Source: JAVMKJ01 sp031732875
GTDB lineage: Bacteria; Pseudomonadota; Gammaproteobacteria; Competibacterales; Competibacteraceae
Length of the DNA: 25,408 nucleotides
Assembly (NCBI GenBank): GCA_031732875.1
Contig: JAVMKL010000164.1
Span: 1 to 25,408, forward strand
Direction: 5' to 3'
The translations under genes were made by a program, and so were the position numbers. This document shows positions 15,655 through 23,324 of the stretch, piece by piece; the stretch's first letter is position 1; each line of letters opens with the position of its first letter. Under the pieces are notes generated by a model. That model had not been told where the DNA came from, did no database searches, and saw nothing but the letters and a program-made list of their open reading frames with translations.

Positions 15655-17898
15655 ATGAGACGGACCCTGTTCGCCTTGCTCGCCGCCGCGCTCGCTGCCC
15701 TGTCCCTGGCGGCGCCCTGGATTCCATCGGCCGCCGCCGATCTCGCCCACCCGCGCATCGGCCTGGTGCTGAGCGGGGGCGGGGCCAGGGGCTCGGCCCA
15801 TATCGGAGTGCTCAAGGTCCTGGAGGAGATGCGGATCCCCGTCCACGTGGTGGTGGGCACCAGCATGGGCTCCCTGGTGGGAGGCGCCTACGCGGCCGGG
15901 CTGTCGCCGGATGTGCTGGAACAACGGGTCACCCAGGTCGACTGGAATGTCCTCTTCAACGACGACCCACCGCGCAAGGACTGGCCCGCGCGCCGCAAGC
16001 AGGCGTCCCAGAATCCGACCTTCGACTTCACCGTGGGGGTACGGAACGGTCAGCTCAAACTGCCCAAGGGGGCCATTTCGGGTCAGCAGGTTCAGTTGTT
16101 CTTCAACGACCTGGTCAAGGGTGTGGAGACGGTCCAACGCTTCGACGACCTCCCGATTCCCTTCCGGGCCGTGGCCACCAACCTGGAGAACGGGGAGATG
16201 GCGGTCTTCGATCGCGGGCCGCTGCCGGTGGCCATGCGCGCCAGCATGTCCGTGCCCGGCTTGTTCGCGCCCATGGAATGGGACGACCACATCTACGTGG
16301 ACGGGGGCCTGGTCCGCAACCTGCCCATCGATGTGGCCCGGCGCATGGGCGTGGACGTCATCATCGCCGTCAACCTGGGGTCCGGGTACCTCCCTCGCGA
16401 CCAACTCGGCAGCATCCTTGGCGTCACCGGCCAGATGATCGCGATCCTGACCGAGCAGAATGTCCAGGTTTCGCTCAAGCAGATCGATCCCAAGCGCGAC
16501 GTGTTGATCGTCCCGGACTTGGGCGACATCACCTCCAGCGATTTTTCCCGCGCCCCGGAGGCCATCGCCACCGGCGTGGCGGCTGCCCGCAAGATAGCTC
16601 CCCAACTGGCCCGCTACAGCCTGAGCGAGACCGAGTACGCCGCCTGGCAGCGCGGGCGCTTCGGCCCGGGCCATCCGGCGCAGCGAGTGGGCGAAGTGCG
16701 GATCGCCGGCCTCGAGCGGGTGAACCCTGGAGTCTTCGACGGCCTGGTCGAGGCCCAGCGGGGCAAGCCACTGGATCGTGCTCGGTTGGTGGAGGACATC
16801 CAGAAGACCTACGGTCAAGGCGACTACGAACACATCAGCTACCAGTTCCAACCCCGGTCGGATGGCAGCGACCTGCTCATCGTCAACGCGATGGAGAAGG
16901 CTTGGGGCCCCGGCTACCTGGGTTTCGGACTGGGCCTGTCGACCGACAACAAGGGCGACAGCCAATTCGGCCTGCGCGCCACTTACGACCAGACCTGGAT
17001 CAATCCACTCGGGGCCGAGTTTGGCGCCGAACTGACGCTGGGCAATGCCCCGAACCTGCGCGCCGAATTCTTTCAGCCCCTGAGCCTCGACCGGGCGGCC
17101 TTTGTCGCCCCCTACCTGGACTTCAACCTAAGCCCGGACAGTGTTTTCGTCGACGACCAGCGGGTCGCGCGCTACAACGTGGTGTGCGGGAGGATCGGCG
17201 CGGACCTGGGCACAACGCTACGCGGGACCGAGCTTCGGATCGGACCCTATTACGGGCAGACCAACGTCAGCCTCGATACCGGCTCGCCCGAACTCCCGGT
17301 GGGGCGGATCACCGACACCGGGGTGCGTGCCCAGGTCCTCTACGACACCCTCGACAGCGCCGCTGTCCCGCGCTCGGGGACCCGCGTCCTCCTGGAGGTG
17401 CGAAATCCGCTTGAGTCCTTGGGGGCCGATGTTCAATACACCCGGGCTTTCCTCAGTGCCACCACCGCCTACAGCTTCGGGCCCAATACCCTCGCCATGA
17501 AACTCAAGGGTGGAAGCAGCTTCGGCGACCAGATGCCCTATTACGACCAATTCCCCTTGGGCGGCTTCCTGAATCTCTCCGGCTACGCCAACGAGCAGTT
17601 CCGCGGCAATGACATGGCCTTTGCCGGCCTGGCCTATTACCGCCAGATCGCCGCGCTGCCCCCGCCCATCGGGCGCGGCCTCTACCTGGGTGCCTCCCTG
17701 GAGACTGGTTGGCTGTCGGAGGGCGTGGTCCGCAACCCCGACACGGGCCAGAACGTGATCTTGAGCCCCGAGCAGAACGGCTACGCCGGGAGCGTCTTCT
17801 TCGGCTCGGACACCTGGATCGGCCCGGCCTTCCTGGGGCTCGGAATGTCGGGATCGGGCGAGAGCGCCATCTATGTGCTGATCGGGGGGCAGCCCTGA
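15655..17898 (+). CDS. Patatin-like phospholipase with POTRA and beta-barrel (type Vd, PlpD-like)
   Basis: The 747-residue protein starts with a signal peptide (MRRTLFALLAAALAALSL, cleavage probably near residues 26-28). The patatin domain has the oxyanion motif GGGARG (41-46), the nucleophile S70 in GTSMG, and the dyad aspartate D216 in DGG. A POTRA-like segment follows at about 343-400 ('VGEVRIAGLERVNPGVFDGLV'). The rest, to the C terminus, alternates as outer-membrane beta strands. This is the layout of PlpD of Pseudomonas, a type Vd autotransporter whose lipase passes through its own barrel. The start is placed at the signal peptide rather than 57 codons earlier in the same frame, where the residues do not resemble a domain. 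It is preceded by a 203-bp spacer and convergent with the phosphofructokinase gene. Confidence 0.92.
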   Translation: MRRTLFALLAAALAALSLAAPWIPSAAADLAHPRIGLVLSGGGARGSAHIGVLKVLEEMRIPVHVVVGTSMGSLVGGAYAAGLSPDVLEQRVTQVDWNVLFNDDPPRKDWPARRKQASQNPTFDFTVGVRNGQLKLPKGAISGQQVQLFFNDLVKGVETVQRFDDLPIPFRAVATNLENGEMAVFDRGPLPVAMRASMSVPGLFAPMEWDDHIYVDGGLVRNLPIDVARRMGVDVIIAVNLGSGYLPRDQLGSILGVTGQMIAILTEQNVQVSLKQIDPKRDVLIVPDLGDITSSDFSRAPEAIATGVAAARKIAPQLARYSLSETEYAAWQRGRFGPGHPAQRVGEVRIAGLERVNPGVFDGLVEAQRGKPLDRARLVEDIQKTYGQGDYEHISYQFQPRSDGSDLLIVNAMEKAWGPGYLGFGLGLSTDNKGDSQFGLRATYDQTWINPLGAEFGAELTLGNAPNLRAEFFQPLSLDRAAFVAPYLDFNLSPDSVFVDDQRVARYNVVCGRIGADLGTTLRGTELRIGPYYGQTNVSLDTGSPELPVGRITDTGVRAQVLYDTLDSAAVPRSGTRVLLEVRNPLESLGADVQYTRAFLSATTAYSFGPNTLAMKLKGGSSFGDQMPYYDQFPLGGFLNLSGYANEQFRGNDMAFAGLAYYRQIAALPPPIGRGLYLGASLETGWLSEGVVRNPDTGQNVILSPEQNGYAGSVFFGSDTWIGPAFLGLGMSGSGESAIYVLIGGQP

Positions 17899-18054
17899 AG
17901 CGCGCAGGCGACAGCGAGCACCGGGCTGGAAGAGTCATGCCGATTTCCCGTGCGGTTTGACGCGCCAGGAACGAAGGATTCGGCACGCGACTCAAGCGAC
18001 ATGGAGCGGGGTTTCCGTCGGCAGGTCGAACCTTGCCGGTCTGGGATCACCCGG

Positions 18055-19305
18055 CTATTTCTGGCCGGTCGCGGCCAGCACCGCCCGCCAGGCCGGGCTG
18101 TTCGGATCGATCCGCTTCTTGCGGCTGACCAGCAACTCGATCGGCACGTGGATGAAAGTATCGTGCAGCAGGCCGATCACCAGGCCGGTCTTGCCCGCCA
18201 TTGCGGCGTGAACGGCGTTGCGGGCGAAAAAATCGCAGAGGATGGAGTCCTCGGCGTCGGCCGGGACGCTGCGAATCAGGTAGCTCGGATCGAAATAGCG
18301 CAGCGTGACCGGAATCCCTTCCGCCTGAAAATAGCGCTCGATGCGTTCGCGCAGGAACGGGCCGATGTCCTGGAGCTTGACGTTGCCCGAGGCGTCGCGT
18401 TCCTCGCCGCTCGCCGCCAGCAGCTCCTGGCCGGCGCCTTCGGCCACGACGACGAGCGCGTGCGCCCGTTGGAGGACGCGCTGCTTCAGAGCCGGAAGAA
18501 AGCCGCCCTCGCCGTCGAGTTGCAGCGGCACCTCGGGGACGAAGGTGAAGTTCACGTCCTGGCTGGCAATCGTGGCGCCGGCGGCGATAAAGCCGGCGTG
18601 GCGGCCCATCAGCTTCACCAAGGCGATGCCATTGTGGACGCTGTGCGCTTCGGTGTGGGCGCAATCGAGGATCTTGGCGGATTCCTCGACCGCCGTGAGG
18701 TAGCCGAAGGTGCGCGAAACGAAGGCCACGTCGTTGTCGATGGTTTTCGGGATGCCGACCACCGCCAGCGCGTGGCCGCGCCGTTGCGCTTCCTGGAACA
18801 GGGCGTTGCCGCCGCGCTGGGTGCCGTCGCCACCGATGGTGAACAGGATGTTCACGCCGCGCCGGATGAGGTGATCCACGGCGACGCCGATATCCACCGG
18901 CCCGCGCGAGGTGCCCAATACGGTGCCGCCGGTGTTGTGAATGTCGTGGACGAATTCGGGGGTCAGCGCGAACGGTTCCGGGCCGCGCGCCGGGTCGAGT
19001 CCCTGGTAGCCGCCGCGAAAGCCGAGCACCTCATTCACGCCGTAGCCGTGATGCAGTTCGAGAAACAACGAGCGGATGACGTTGTTCAGGCCGGGACACA
19101 GCCCGCCGCAGGTGACGATGCCGGCGCGGGTCTGTTGGGGATCGAAGAACAATCGGGCGCGCGGGCCGGCGAGTTCGAACAGCAGTTCTTCCGTCGGAGG
19201 TGCATCGGGGTCGCGGATCAAATGGGAGGACACGCGGGCCCGGTCGCTGGCCGTGCGCTGCTGGGGGGAGGCGAAGCGGGGTTCGCCGAGGGTCGTGATG
19301 TTCAT
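18055..19305 (-). CDS. 6-phosphofructokinase, ATP-type signature of the plant/PPi-PFK-like clade
   Basis: The 416-residue enzyme phosphorylates fructose 6-phosphate in glycolysis. Motifs are 'CGGLCPGLN' (66-74), 'GFRGGYQGL' (95-103), GGDGT (158-162) and PKTIDND (186-192), then 'LMGRHAGFIA' and 'EGAGQEL'. Glycine rather than aspartate after GGD points to ATP rather than pyrophosphate as donor, while the lysine of PKTIDND is the form seen in PPi-type and plant-type enzymes. This combination is typical of the long group II ATP-PFKs. The ATG at 19303-19305 is preferred because GAGG lies seven bases upstream; a start at 19353 adds 16 residues without family support. No close operon partner: the upstream gap holds a palindromic repeat element. 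Confidence 0.93.
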   Translation of the reverse strand: MNITTLGEPRFASPQQRTASDRARVSSHLIRDPDAPPTEELLFELAGPRARLFFDPQQTRAGIVTCGGLCPGLNNVIRSLFLELHHGYGVNEVLGFRGGYQGLDPARGPEPFALTPEFVHDIHNTGGTVLGTSRGPVDIGVAVDHLIRRGVNILFTIGGDGTQRGGNALFQEAQRRGHALAVVGIPKTIDNDVAFVSRTFGYLTAVEESAKILDCAHTEAHSVHNGIALVKLMGRHAGFIAAGATIASQDVNFTFVPEVPLQLDGEGGFLPALKQRVLQRAHALVVVAEGAGQELLAASGEERDASGNVKLQDIGPFLRERIERYFQAEGIPVTLRYFDPSYLIRSVPADAEDSILCDFFARNAVHAAMAGKTGLVIGLLHDTFIHVPIELLVSRKKRIDPNSPAWRAVLAATGQK

Positions 19306-19367
19306 AAATGCGCCTCGGGGATCGACTGGAAAGGTTGCTTCAAGCATAGTCAAGCGAGGCGCGGCTT

Positions 19368-19505
19368 TGTTGGGAGATAACCGTTCAGTCCCCCCTTTGA
19401 AAAAATGAGTGCCAGGGGGGATTTTGGATCCGTTGCCTGTGTGAAATCCCCCCCCGACCCCCCTTTCGAAAGGGGGGAGGTGAGCGCTTATGTTGGGAGA
19501 TAACC
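19368..19505. repeat. Palindromic repeat element bounded by 15-bp direct repeats
   Basis: The 15-mer TGTTGGGAGATAACC occurs at 19368-19382 and 19491-19505. Between them are about 108 bp of strongly palindromic C- and G-rich DNA: GGGGGGATTT (19415-19424) pairs with AAATCCCCCC (19444-19453), and CCCCCCTTTCGAAAGGGGGG (19458-19477) is a perfect palindrome. The arrangement looks like a small non-coding mobile or repeat element with a duplicated target, or a recombinogenic duplication. It lies between ldhA and the phosphofructokinase gene, both on the minus strand, and could end ldhA transcription although no T-run follows the hairpins. Confidence 0.72.
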
Positions 19506-19549
19506 CGGGATCCCCGAACCGGCAATGACATGAAGATCGTCTGACCCGG

Positions 19550-20539
19550 CTATTCCCTGACCTGATTGGCGCACTGGCCGGTGCGCTCGAACTCGGTGAA
19601 ATTGCTTAGAGTGGTCTCGGCGATGTTGCGCAGGGCGTGGTCGGTGAGAAACGCCATGTGCGAGGTGACCAGCACGTTGGGAAAAGTCAGCAACCGTGCC
19701 AACTCGTCGTTGGTCGGTACCTTGTCGGACAGATCCCGGTAGAAATAATCGGCCTCTTCCTCGTACACGTCGATGGCGAGCAGGCCGATCTTGCCGTTCT
19801 TGAGGAACTGAATCACCTTGTTCGTATCCAGCAGGGCGCCCCGGCTGGTGTTGACGATGAACACGCCGTCCTTCAAATAGGGCAAGGTTTCCTCGTTGAG
19901 GATGTGGTGGGTTTCCGGGGTCAGCGGACAGTGCAGGGTGATGATGTCCGCCTCGCGGGCGAAGGTCGGCCCATCCACATAGGTGGCGTATTTTTTCGCT
20001 TCTTCGCTGGGGAATTTGTCGTAGGCCAGAAGGCGGCAGCCGAAGCCGCTCAGATTCCGGATCACCATCTGGCCGATCTTGCCGGTACCGAACACGCCGA
20101 CGGTCTTGTCGCGCAATTCGAAGCCTTCCAGTCCGGCGATTTCGAAATTGAATTCGCGGCTGCGGTTGTAGGCTTTGTGGGTCTTGCGCCCCAAGGTCAG
20201 CATCAGCGCCACGGTGAATTCAGAGACCGCGTTGGGCGAGTAGGCCGGCACCCGGGCCACCGGGATACCGCAACGGGCCGCCGCCGCCAGATCGATCTGG
20301 TTGTAACCAGCGCTGCGAGTAGCGACGATTTTCGTGCCGTGCCGGGCGAGATCGTCGATCACGGCGGCGTTGCAGGCGTCGTTGACGAAGATGCAGACGC
20401 CGGGAAAGCCCCGCGCCAGCGCCACCGTTTCCGGCGACAGACGGACGTCGAAGAAGATCAGTTCGTGGCCGAACGGGGCGTTGTAACGCTCCAAGGAATG
20501 ACGGTCGTAGGACTTGCTACCGAACACGGCGATTTTCAT
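19550..20539 (-). CDS. ldhA: D-lactate dehydrogenase, fermentative LdhA type
   Basis: The 329-residue protein has exactly the length of E. coli LdhA and a similar N-terminus (MKIAVFGSKSYD). It reduces pyruvate to D-lactate with NADH. The Rossmann motif is GTGKIG (151-156), and the catalytic set of D-2-hydroxyacid dehydrogenases is visible as R233 ('NTSRGALLD'), a glutamate in 'IDVYEEEADYF' (about 260-262) and H294 ('TSHMAFLT'). The ATG at 20537-20539 is chosen because GAGG lies eight bases upstream; another ATG two codons earlier has too short a spacing. It is a single gene with AT-rich DNA upstream. With phosphofructokinase and methylglyoxal synthase nearby, it fits sugar or glycogen fermentation under anoxic conditions. 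Confidence 0.95.
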   Translation of the reverse strand: MKIAVFGSKSYDRHSLERYNAPFGHELIFFDVRLSPETVALARGFPGVCIFVNDACNAAVIDDLARHGTKIVATRSAGYNQIDLAAAARCGIPVARVPAYSPNAVSEFTVALMLTLGRKTHKAYNRSREFNFEIAGLEGFELRDKTVGVFGTGKIGQMVIRNLSGFGCRLLAYDKFPSEEAKKYATYVDGPTFAREADIITLHCPLTPETHHILNEETLPYLKDGVFIVNTSRGALLDTNKVIQFLKNGKIGLLAIDVYEEEADYFYRDLSDKVPTNDELARLLTFPNVLVTSHMAFLTDHALRNIAETTLSNFTEFERTGQCANQVRE

Positions 20540-20774
20540 GCGCATAACCTCGTCTTGAGTTCCACCAACCGGTGAAAAAGTTTCTGGCGTTCGCGGCAAA
20601 ATCGCTGGCGTGGGTGATCCTGGGCAATCCGCGAACTTGGGTGGCCAAGCCGATCAAACTCCGGCGACCCGGAGCAACCGGCGATCGGGCGCAAGCCGGG
20701 CGATCCAATCCGTCACCCCATCACTGAGCTATCCCTTTCCATTTTCAGCCACCGTTCAGCCCACATCAGTAAAA

Positions 20775-20802
20775 ATATTAAGTTATTGATTGCAACCGCC
20801 AA
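20775..20802 (-). promoter_or_regulatory. Candidate ldhA promoter
   Basis: On the minus strand TTGGCG (20802-20797), a 16-bp spacer and TAATAT (20780-20775) form a moderate sigma70-like promoter. It would give a leader of roughly 230 nt before the ldhA start codon, which is long, so another promoter nearer the gene is possible. Confidence 0.3.
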
Positions 20803-20957
20803 ACCTTATACTCAATGGGTGAGCCGCAAACGGCGATCTCCCTGTGCTCGCGACATGGAGTTCCCTTCTTCTAAGGCATTGTTTTTCCAGTATTACAAAG
20901 ATTGTTGGCCTTGGATCAATATCCTCCATGGTTGAGAGTTGTGCTCAGATAACCCGG

Positions 20958-21003
20958 ACAATTGTAATACGAGTATTGTAGTACAAAAGTAATTTTCTAT
21001 TAC
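20958..21003 (+). promoter_or_regulatory. Candidate cupin-gene promoter with repeated operator-like sites
   Basis: Two near-identical 10-mers, ATTGTAATAC (20961-20970) and ATTGTAGTAC (20975-20984), are spaced 14 bp start to start. The second overlaps a possible -35 (TTGTAG, 20976-20981), which stands 16 bp from TATTAC (20998-21003). Two small palindromes are included: ACAATTGT (20958-20965) and TTGTA-G-TACAA (20976-20986). The predicted leader is about 40 nt. This looks like a regulated promoter, with the repeats as binding sites for a dimeric or tandem regulator. Confidence 0.48.
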
Positions 21004-21051
21004 ATTTTCTGGAAAGTTACTTGGACTAACATGGGATCAGATGGAGGTAAT

Positions 21052-21420
21052 ATGCCCAAATCCACTTGCACTTATTGGAACCCATTGACCCCGTATAACG
21101 GCGGGCAGTGGAAACCCATCACAGGGTTTGAGGGAATCTTGGAAGAAATGACCTTGAGCATGGATGAAAAAACGGGAGAATACACTCGCTTGACTCGATT
21201 TCATCCGGGGGCGGACACAAGTTCAATGGGTCCGAAGAGCCATCCATATCCCGAGGAAGTTTTTATTGTCAGCGGTCGTCTTTATGACCATGCCTTCGAT
21301 CTATGGCTAGAGAGCGGGCATTATGCCAGCAGGCCACCGGGAGAAATTCATGGACCTTTCAGGACTGACATTGGGTGCGTGGTCCTTGAACTGTCTTTTC
21401 CCAGTCGGGTCAACGAATAG
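21052..21420 (+). CDS. Small cupin-domain protein (ChrR-like)
   Basis: The 122-residue protein has a single cupin fold. Motif 1 is around 'SHPYPEEVFIVSGRLYD' (63-79) with H64 and E68/E69 as candidate metal ligands; motif 2 includes 'YASRPPGEIHGPF' (91-103) with H100. It resembles the ChrR/anti-sigma-type cupins and small cupin dioxygenases, with no extra zinc-binding N-terminal domain as in true ChrR. The ATG at 21052 is chosen over 21031 because TGGAGG ends a few bases upstream. The gene and its leader are lower in GC than the flanking genes, which may mean later acquisition. The substrate or ligand is unknown. Confidence 0.85.
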   Translation: MPKSTCTYWNPLTPYNGGQWKPITGFEGILEEMTLSMDEKTGEYTRLTRFHPGADTSSMGPKSHPYPEEVFIVSGRLYDHAFDLWLESGHYASRPPGEIHGPFRTDIGCVVLELSFPSRVNE

Positions 21421-21534
21421 CCGGCACCGCCCAGTCTCTCAATCCACCGCACTTCCGAAGCGGGCCGACAAAGTCGGACGAACGCTGCCCGTTATCGCTT
21501 TCGTATCTCCATGTGCTGTAGGAGCATAGCTATC

Positions 21535-23130
21535 ATGCGATTTTATCACCACTTGGTTTGCTTATCCCTTCTCGCTATCCTAAGCGCCTGTGGATCTGGC
21601 CAGGGCGATTCGGTCGATGACACCATCACCGACGCAATACCCACCGATCATGGCTCGGTGAGTGGTTTTCAGGACCAGCAAACCATGGCCTATCTGGGCA
21701 TTCCCTTCGCTGCCCCGCCGGTTGGCCCACTTCGCTGGCAACCTCCGACGGAACCCAAAATCTGGCAGGGCACTCGCCAAGCGACCGCCTTCAGCCCACC
21801 TTGTCCTCAAGTCGATGACAACGGCGCTGTGATCGGCAACGAAGACTGCCTGTATTTGAATGTCTGGAAGCCGCTGGCAGCATCGGCCGGCGCCAACCTG
21901 CCGGTGATGGTATTCGTGCACGGCGGAGGTAACACCCAGGGTTCGGCTTCGAAACTGCTTGACGGATTCCCACTTTACGACGGGCAACGCTTGGCCGAGC
22001 GCGGTCAGGTGGTGGTGGTCACCTTGCAATATCGGCTGGGCGCGCTGGGGTTTTTGGTGCATCCCGCCTTGGCCGCCGAAAATCCGCAACGGGTGTCCGG
22101 CAACTATGGCCTGCTCGATCAAATCGCCGCGCTCGGTTGGGTGCAGCGCAACATCCGCGCCTTCGGCGGGGATCCGAGTCGAGTGTTGCTGTTTGGTCAA
22201 TCAGCCGGTGCCTTGGACACCTGCATGCTCGTGACCTCGCCGCTGGCCCGGGGATTGTTTTCGCGGGCCTTGATGGAAAGCGGTAGCTGCAACGCCAAAT
22301 CCGCCGCAGAACGGGCCAACGAAGGTGAATTACTTGTAGCCGCGGTGGGCTGCGGTCGTTCCGCCAACCCGACTGCATGCTTGCGCCAACTCAATGCGGC
22401 CACGCTGGTCAGGGCGGTCGATACCTCACCCGTATCGTCGCTGGGCATCGTAACGACGGTCTTTGGTCCCAATGTCGATGGCTATGTATTGCCCGTGGCA
22501 CCTATCGACGCGCTCGACAGTGGCCAGCACAATCCAGTGCCATTCGTCATCGGCGCCAACGCTGATGAAACCAGCACGTTTGGCATTCCCATCACGCTGA
22601 CCGAGGACGAATATCAACTCGCCGTCCAGACGGTGTTTGATCCCTCGCAAACCGATGCGGTGCTGGCTCAATATCCGGTCAACGCCTATGGATCGCCGCG
22701 CGATGCCCTGGTTGCCGCAACCACCGATGCGCAGTTCGTGTGTCCTGCCCGGCGCATCGCACGATCCGCGGCAAACCATCAGAATCCGCCCGTCTTTCGT
22801 TATTTCTTCACCCATGGCTTGAACAATCCTGCAGGCGGCTTTTCTGAGGCGGGGCACGGCGTGGACTTGCTCTTCGTTTTTCAGCAGATGGGCGTCGATC
22901 CCAGTTACTCACCAACTGCCGAAGACCAGGCGTTGGAATCCGCCATGCTGGGCTACTGGACGCGATTCGCCGCGACCGGCGACCCCAACGGCGGGCAAGC
23001 CATCAACTGGCCCCAGTACGCGGCGGATGCCGATCCCTACCTCGAACTGGCGACGCCGATACGATCCGGTACCGGAGTGCGCACCGCGCAATGCGACTTT
23101 TGGGATGGCCTGAACGTACTGGGTAAATAA
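21535..23130 (+). CDS. Type B carboxylesterase, predicted lipoprotein
   Basis: The 531-residue protein has a lipoprotein signal peptide with lipobox LSAC, giving lipid-modified C19; residue +2 is glycine, which favours the outer membrane. The mature part is a type B carboxylesterase (alpha/beta hydrolase): oxyanion 'VHGGGN' (128-133), 'NYGLLDQIAALGWVQRNI', the nucleophile S223 in GQSAG (221-225), an acidic residue near 345 ('NADETSTF'), and a histidine near 441 ('EAGHGVDLLF'). GQSAG replaces the more common GESAG. Conserved cysteines around residues 90 and 105 ('SPPCPQ', 'EDCLYLNVW') may form the family disulfide. The start has an AGGAG about ten bases upstream. It hydrolyses carboxylic esters outside the cytoplasm; the natural substrate is unknown. 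Confidence 0.92.
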   Translation: MRFYHHLVCLSLLAILSACGSGQGDSVDDTITDAIPTDHGSVSGFQDQQTMAYLGIPFAAPPVGPLRWQPPTEPKIWQGTRQATAFSPPCPQVDDNGAVIGNEDCLYLNVWKPLAASAGANLPVMVFVHGGGNTQGSASKLLDGFPLYDGQRLAERGQVVVVTLQYRLGALGFLVHPALAAENPQRVSGNYGLLDQIAALGWVQRNIRAFGGDPSRVLLFGQSAGALDTCMLVTSPLARGLFSRALMESGSCNAKSAAERANEGELLVAAVGCGRSANPTACLRQLNAATLVRAVDTSPVSSLGIVTTVFGPNVDGYVLPVAPIDALDSGQHNPVPFVIGANADETSTFGIPITLTEDEYQLAVQTVFDPSQTDAVLAQYPVNAYGSPRDALVAATTDAQFVCPARRIARSAANHQNPPVFRYFFTHGLNNPAGGFSEAGHGVDLLFVFQQMGVDPSYSPTAEDQALESAMLGYWTRFAATGDPNGGQAINWPQYAADADPYLELATPIRSGTGVRTAQCDFWDGLNVLGK

Positions 23131-23168
23131 TCAGGTTGGGCGTGCCACCTGAAAGATAAACGTTCATC

Positions 23169-23194
23169 CCCCTCGCCCCTTCCGGGGTGAGGGG
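23169..23194. repeat. Hairpin repeat in the convergent gap before mgsA
   Basis: CCCCTCGCCCC (23169-23179), a TTCC loop, and GGGGTGAGGGG (23184-23194) form an 11-bp stem with one G-T wobble. It sits between the convergent esterase and methylglyoxal synthase genes and could terminate transcription, although no T-run follows. The sequence style resembles the repeats at 11091-11180. Confidence 0.6.
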
Positions 23195-23324
23195 TTGGGT
23201 TAGAATAGATTGGATAATTGCATACGATATCGCTATCGGCCTTGACCACCATAACGAGCGCGGTGTTTGCGATGGCTTATAAAGTCTGGTAGCCAACACC
23301 CTCTGATCCGGAAATTTTCCCTGA

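Larger units (their letters stand above)
20540..21051. other. 512-bp intergenic spacer between ldhA and the cupin gene
   Basis: No convincing gene is seen. The part next to ldhA (to about 20735) is GC-rich like the surrounding genome. From about 20740 on the DNA is clearly richer in A and T, which fits divergent promoters for ldhA and the cupin gene. Candidate promoter elements are listed separately. A 63-codon minus-strand frame at 20517-20708 overlaps the ldhA start and has no family features. Confidence 0.7.

Noticed and set aside
15459..17414. 651-codon plus-strand frame overlapping the patatin gene
   Set aside because: It is a +1 or +2 shadow of the patatin frame; the translation is arginine-, glycine- and proline-rich and has no signal peptide or motif.
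20721..20740. tRNA-like stretch GATAGCTCAGTGATGG on the minus strand
   Set aside because: It resembles a D-arm start, but no acceptor stem, anticodon arm or T-loop GTTCGAATC follows at the right distance.
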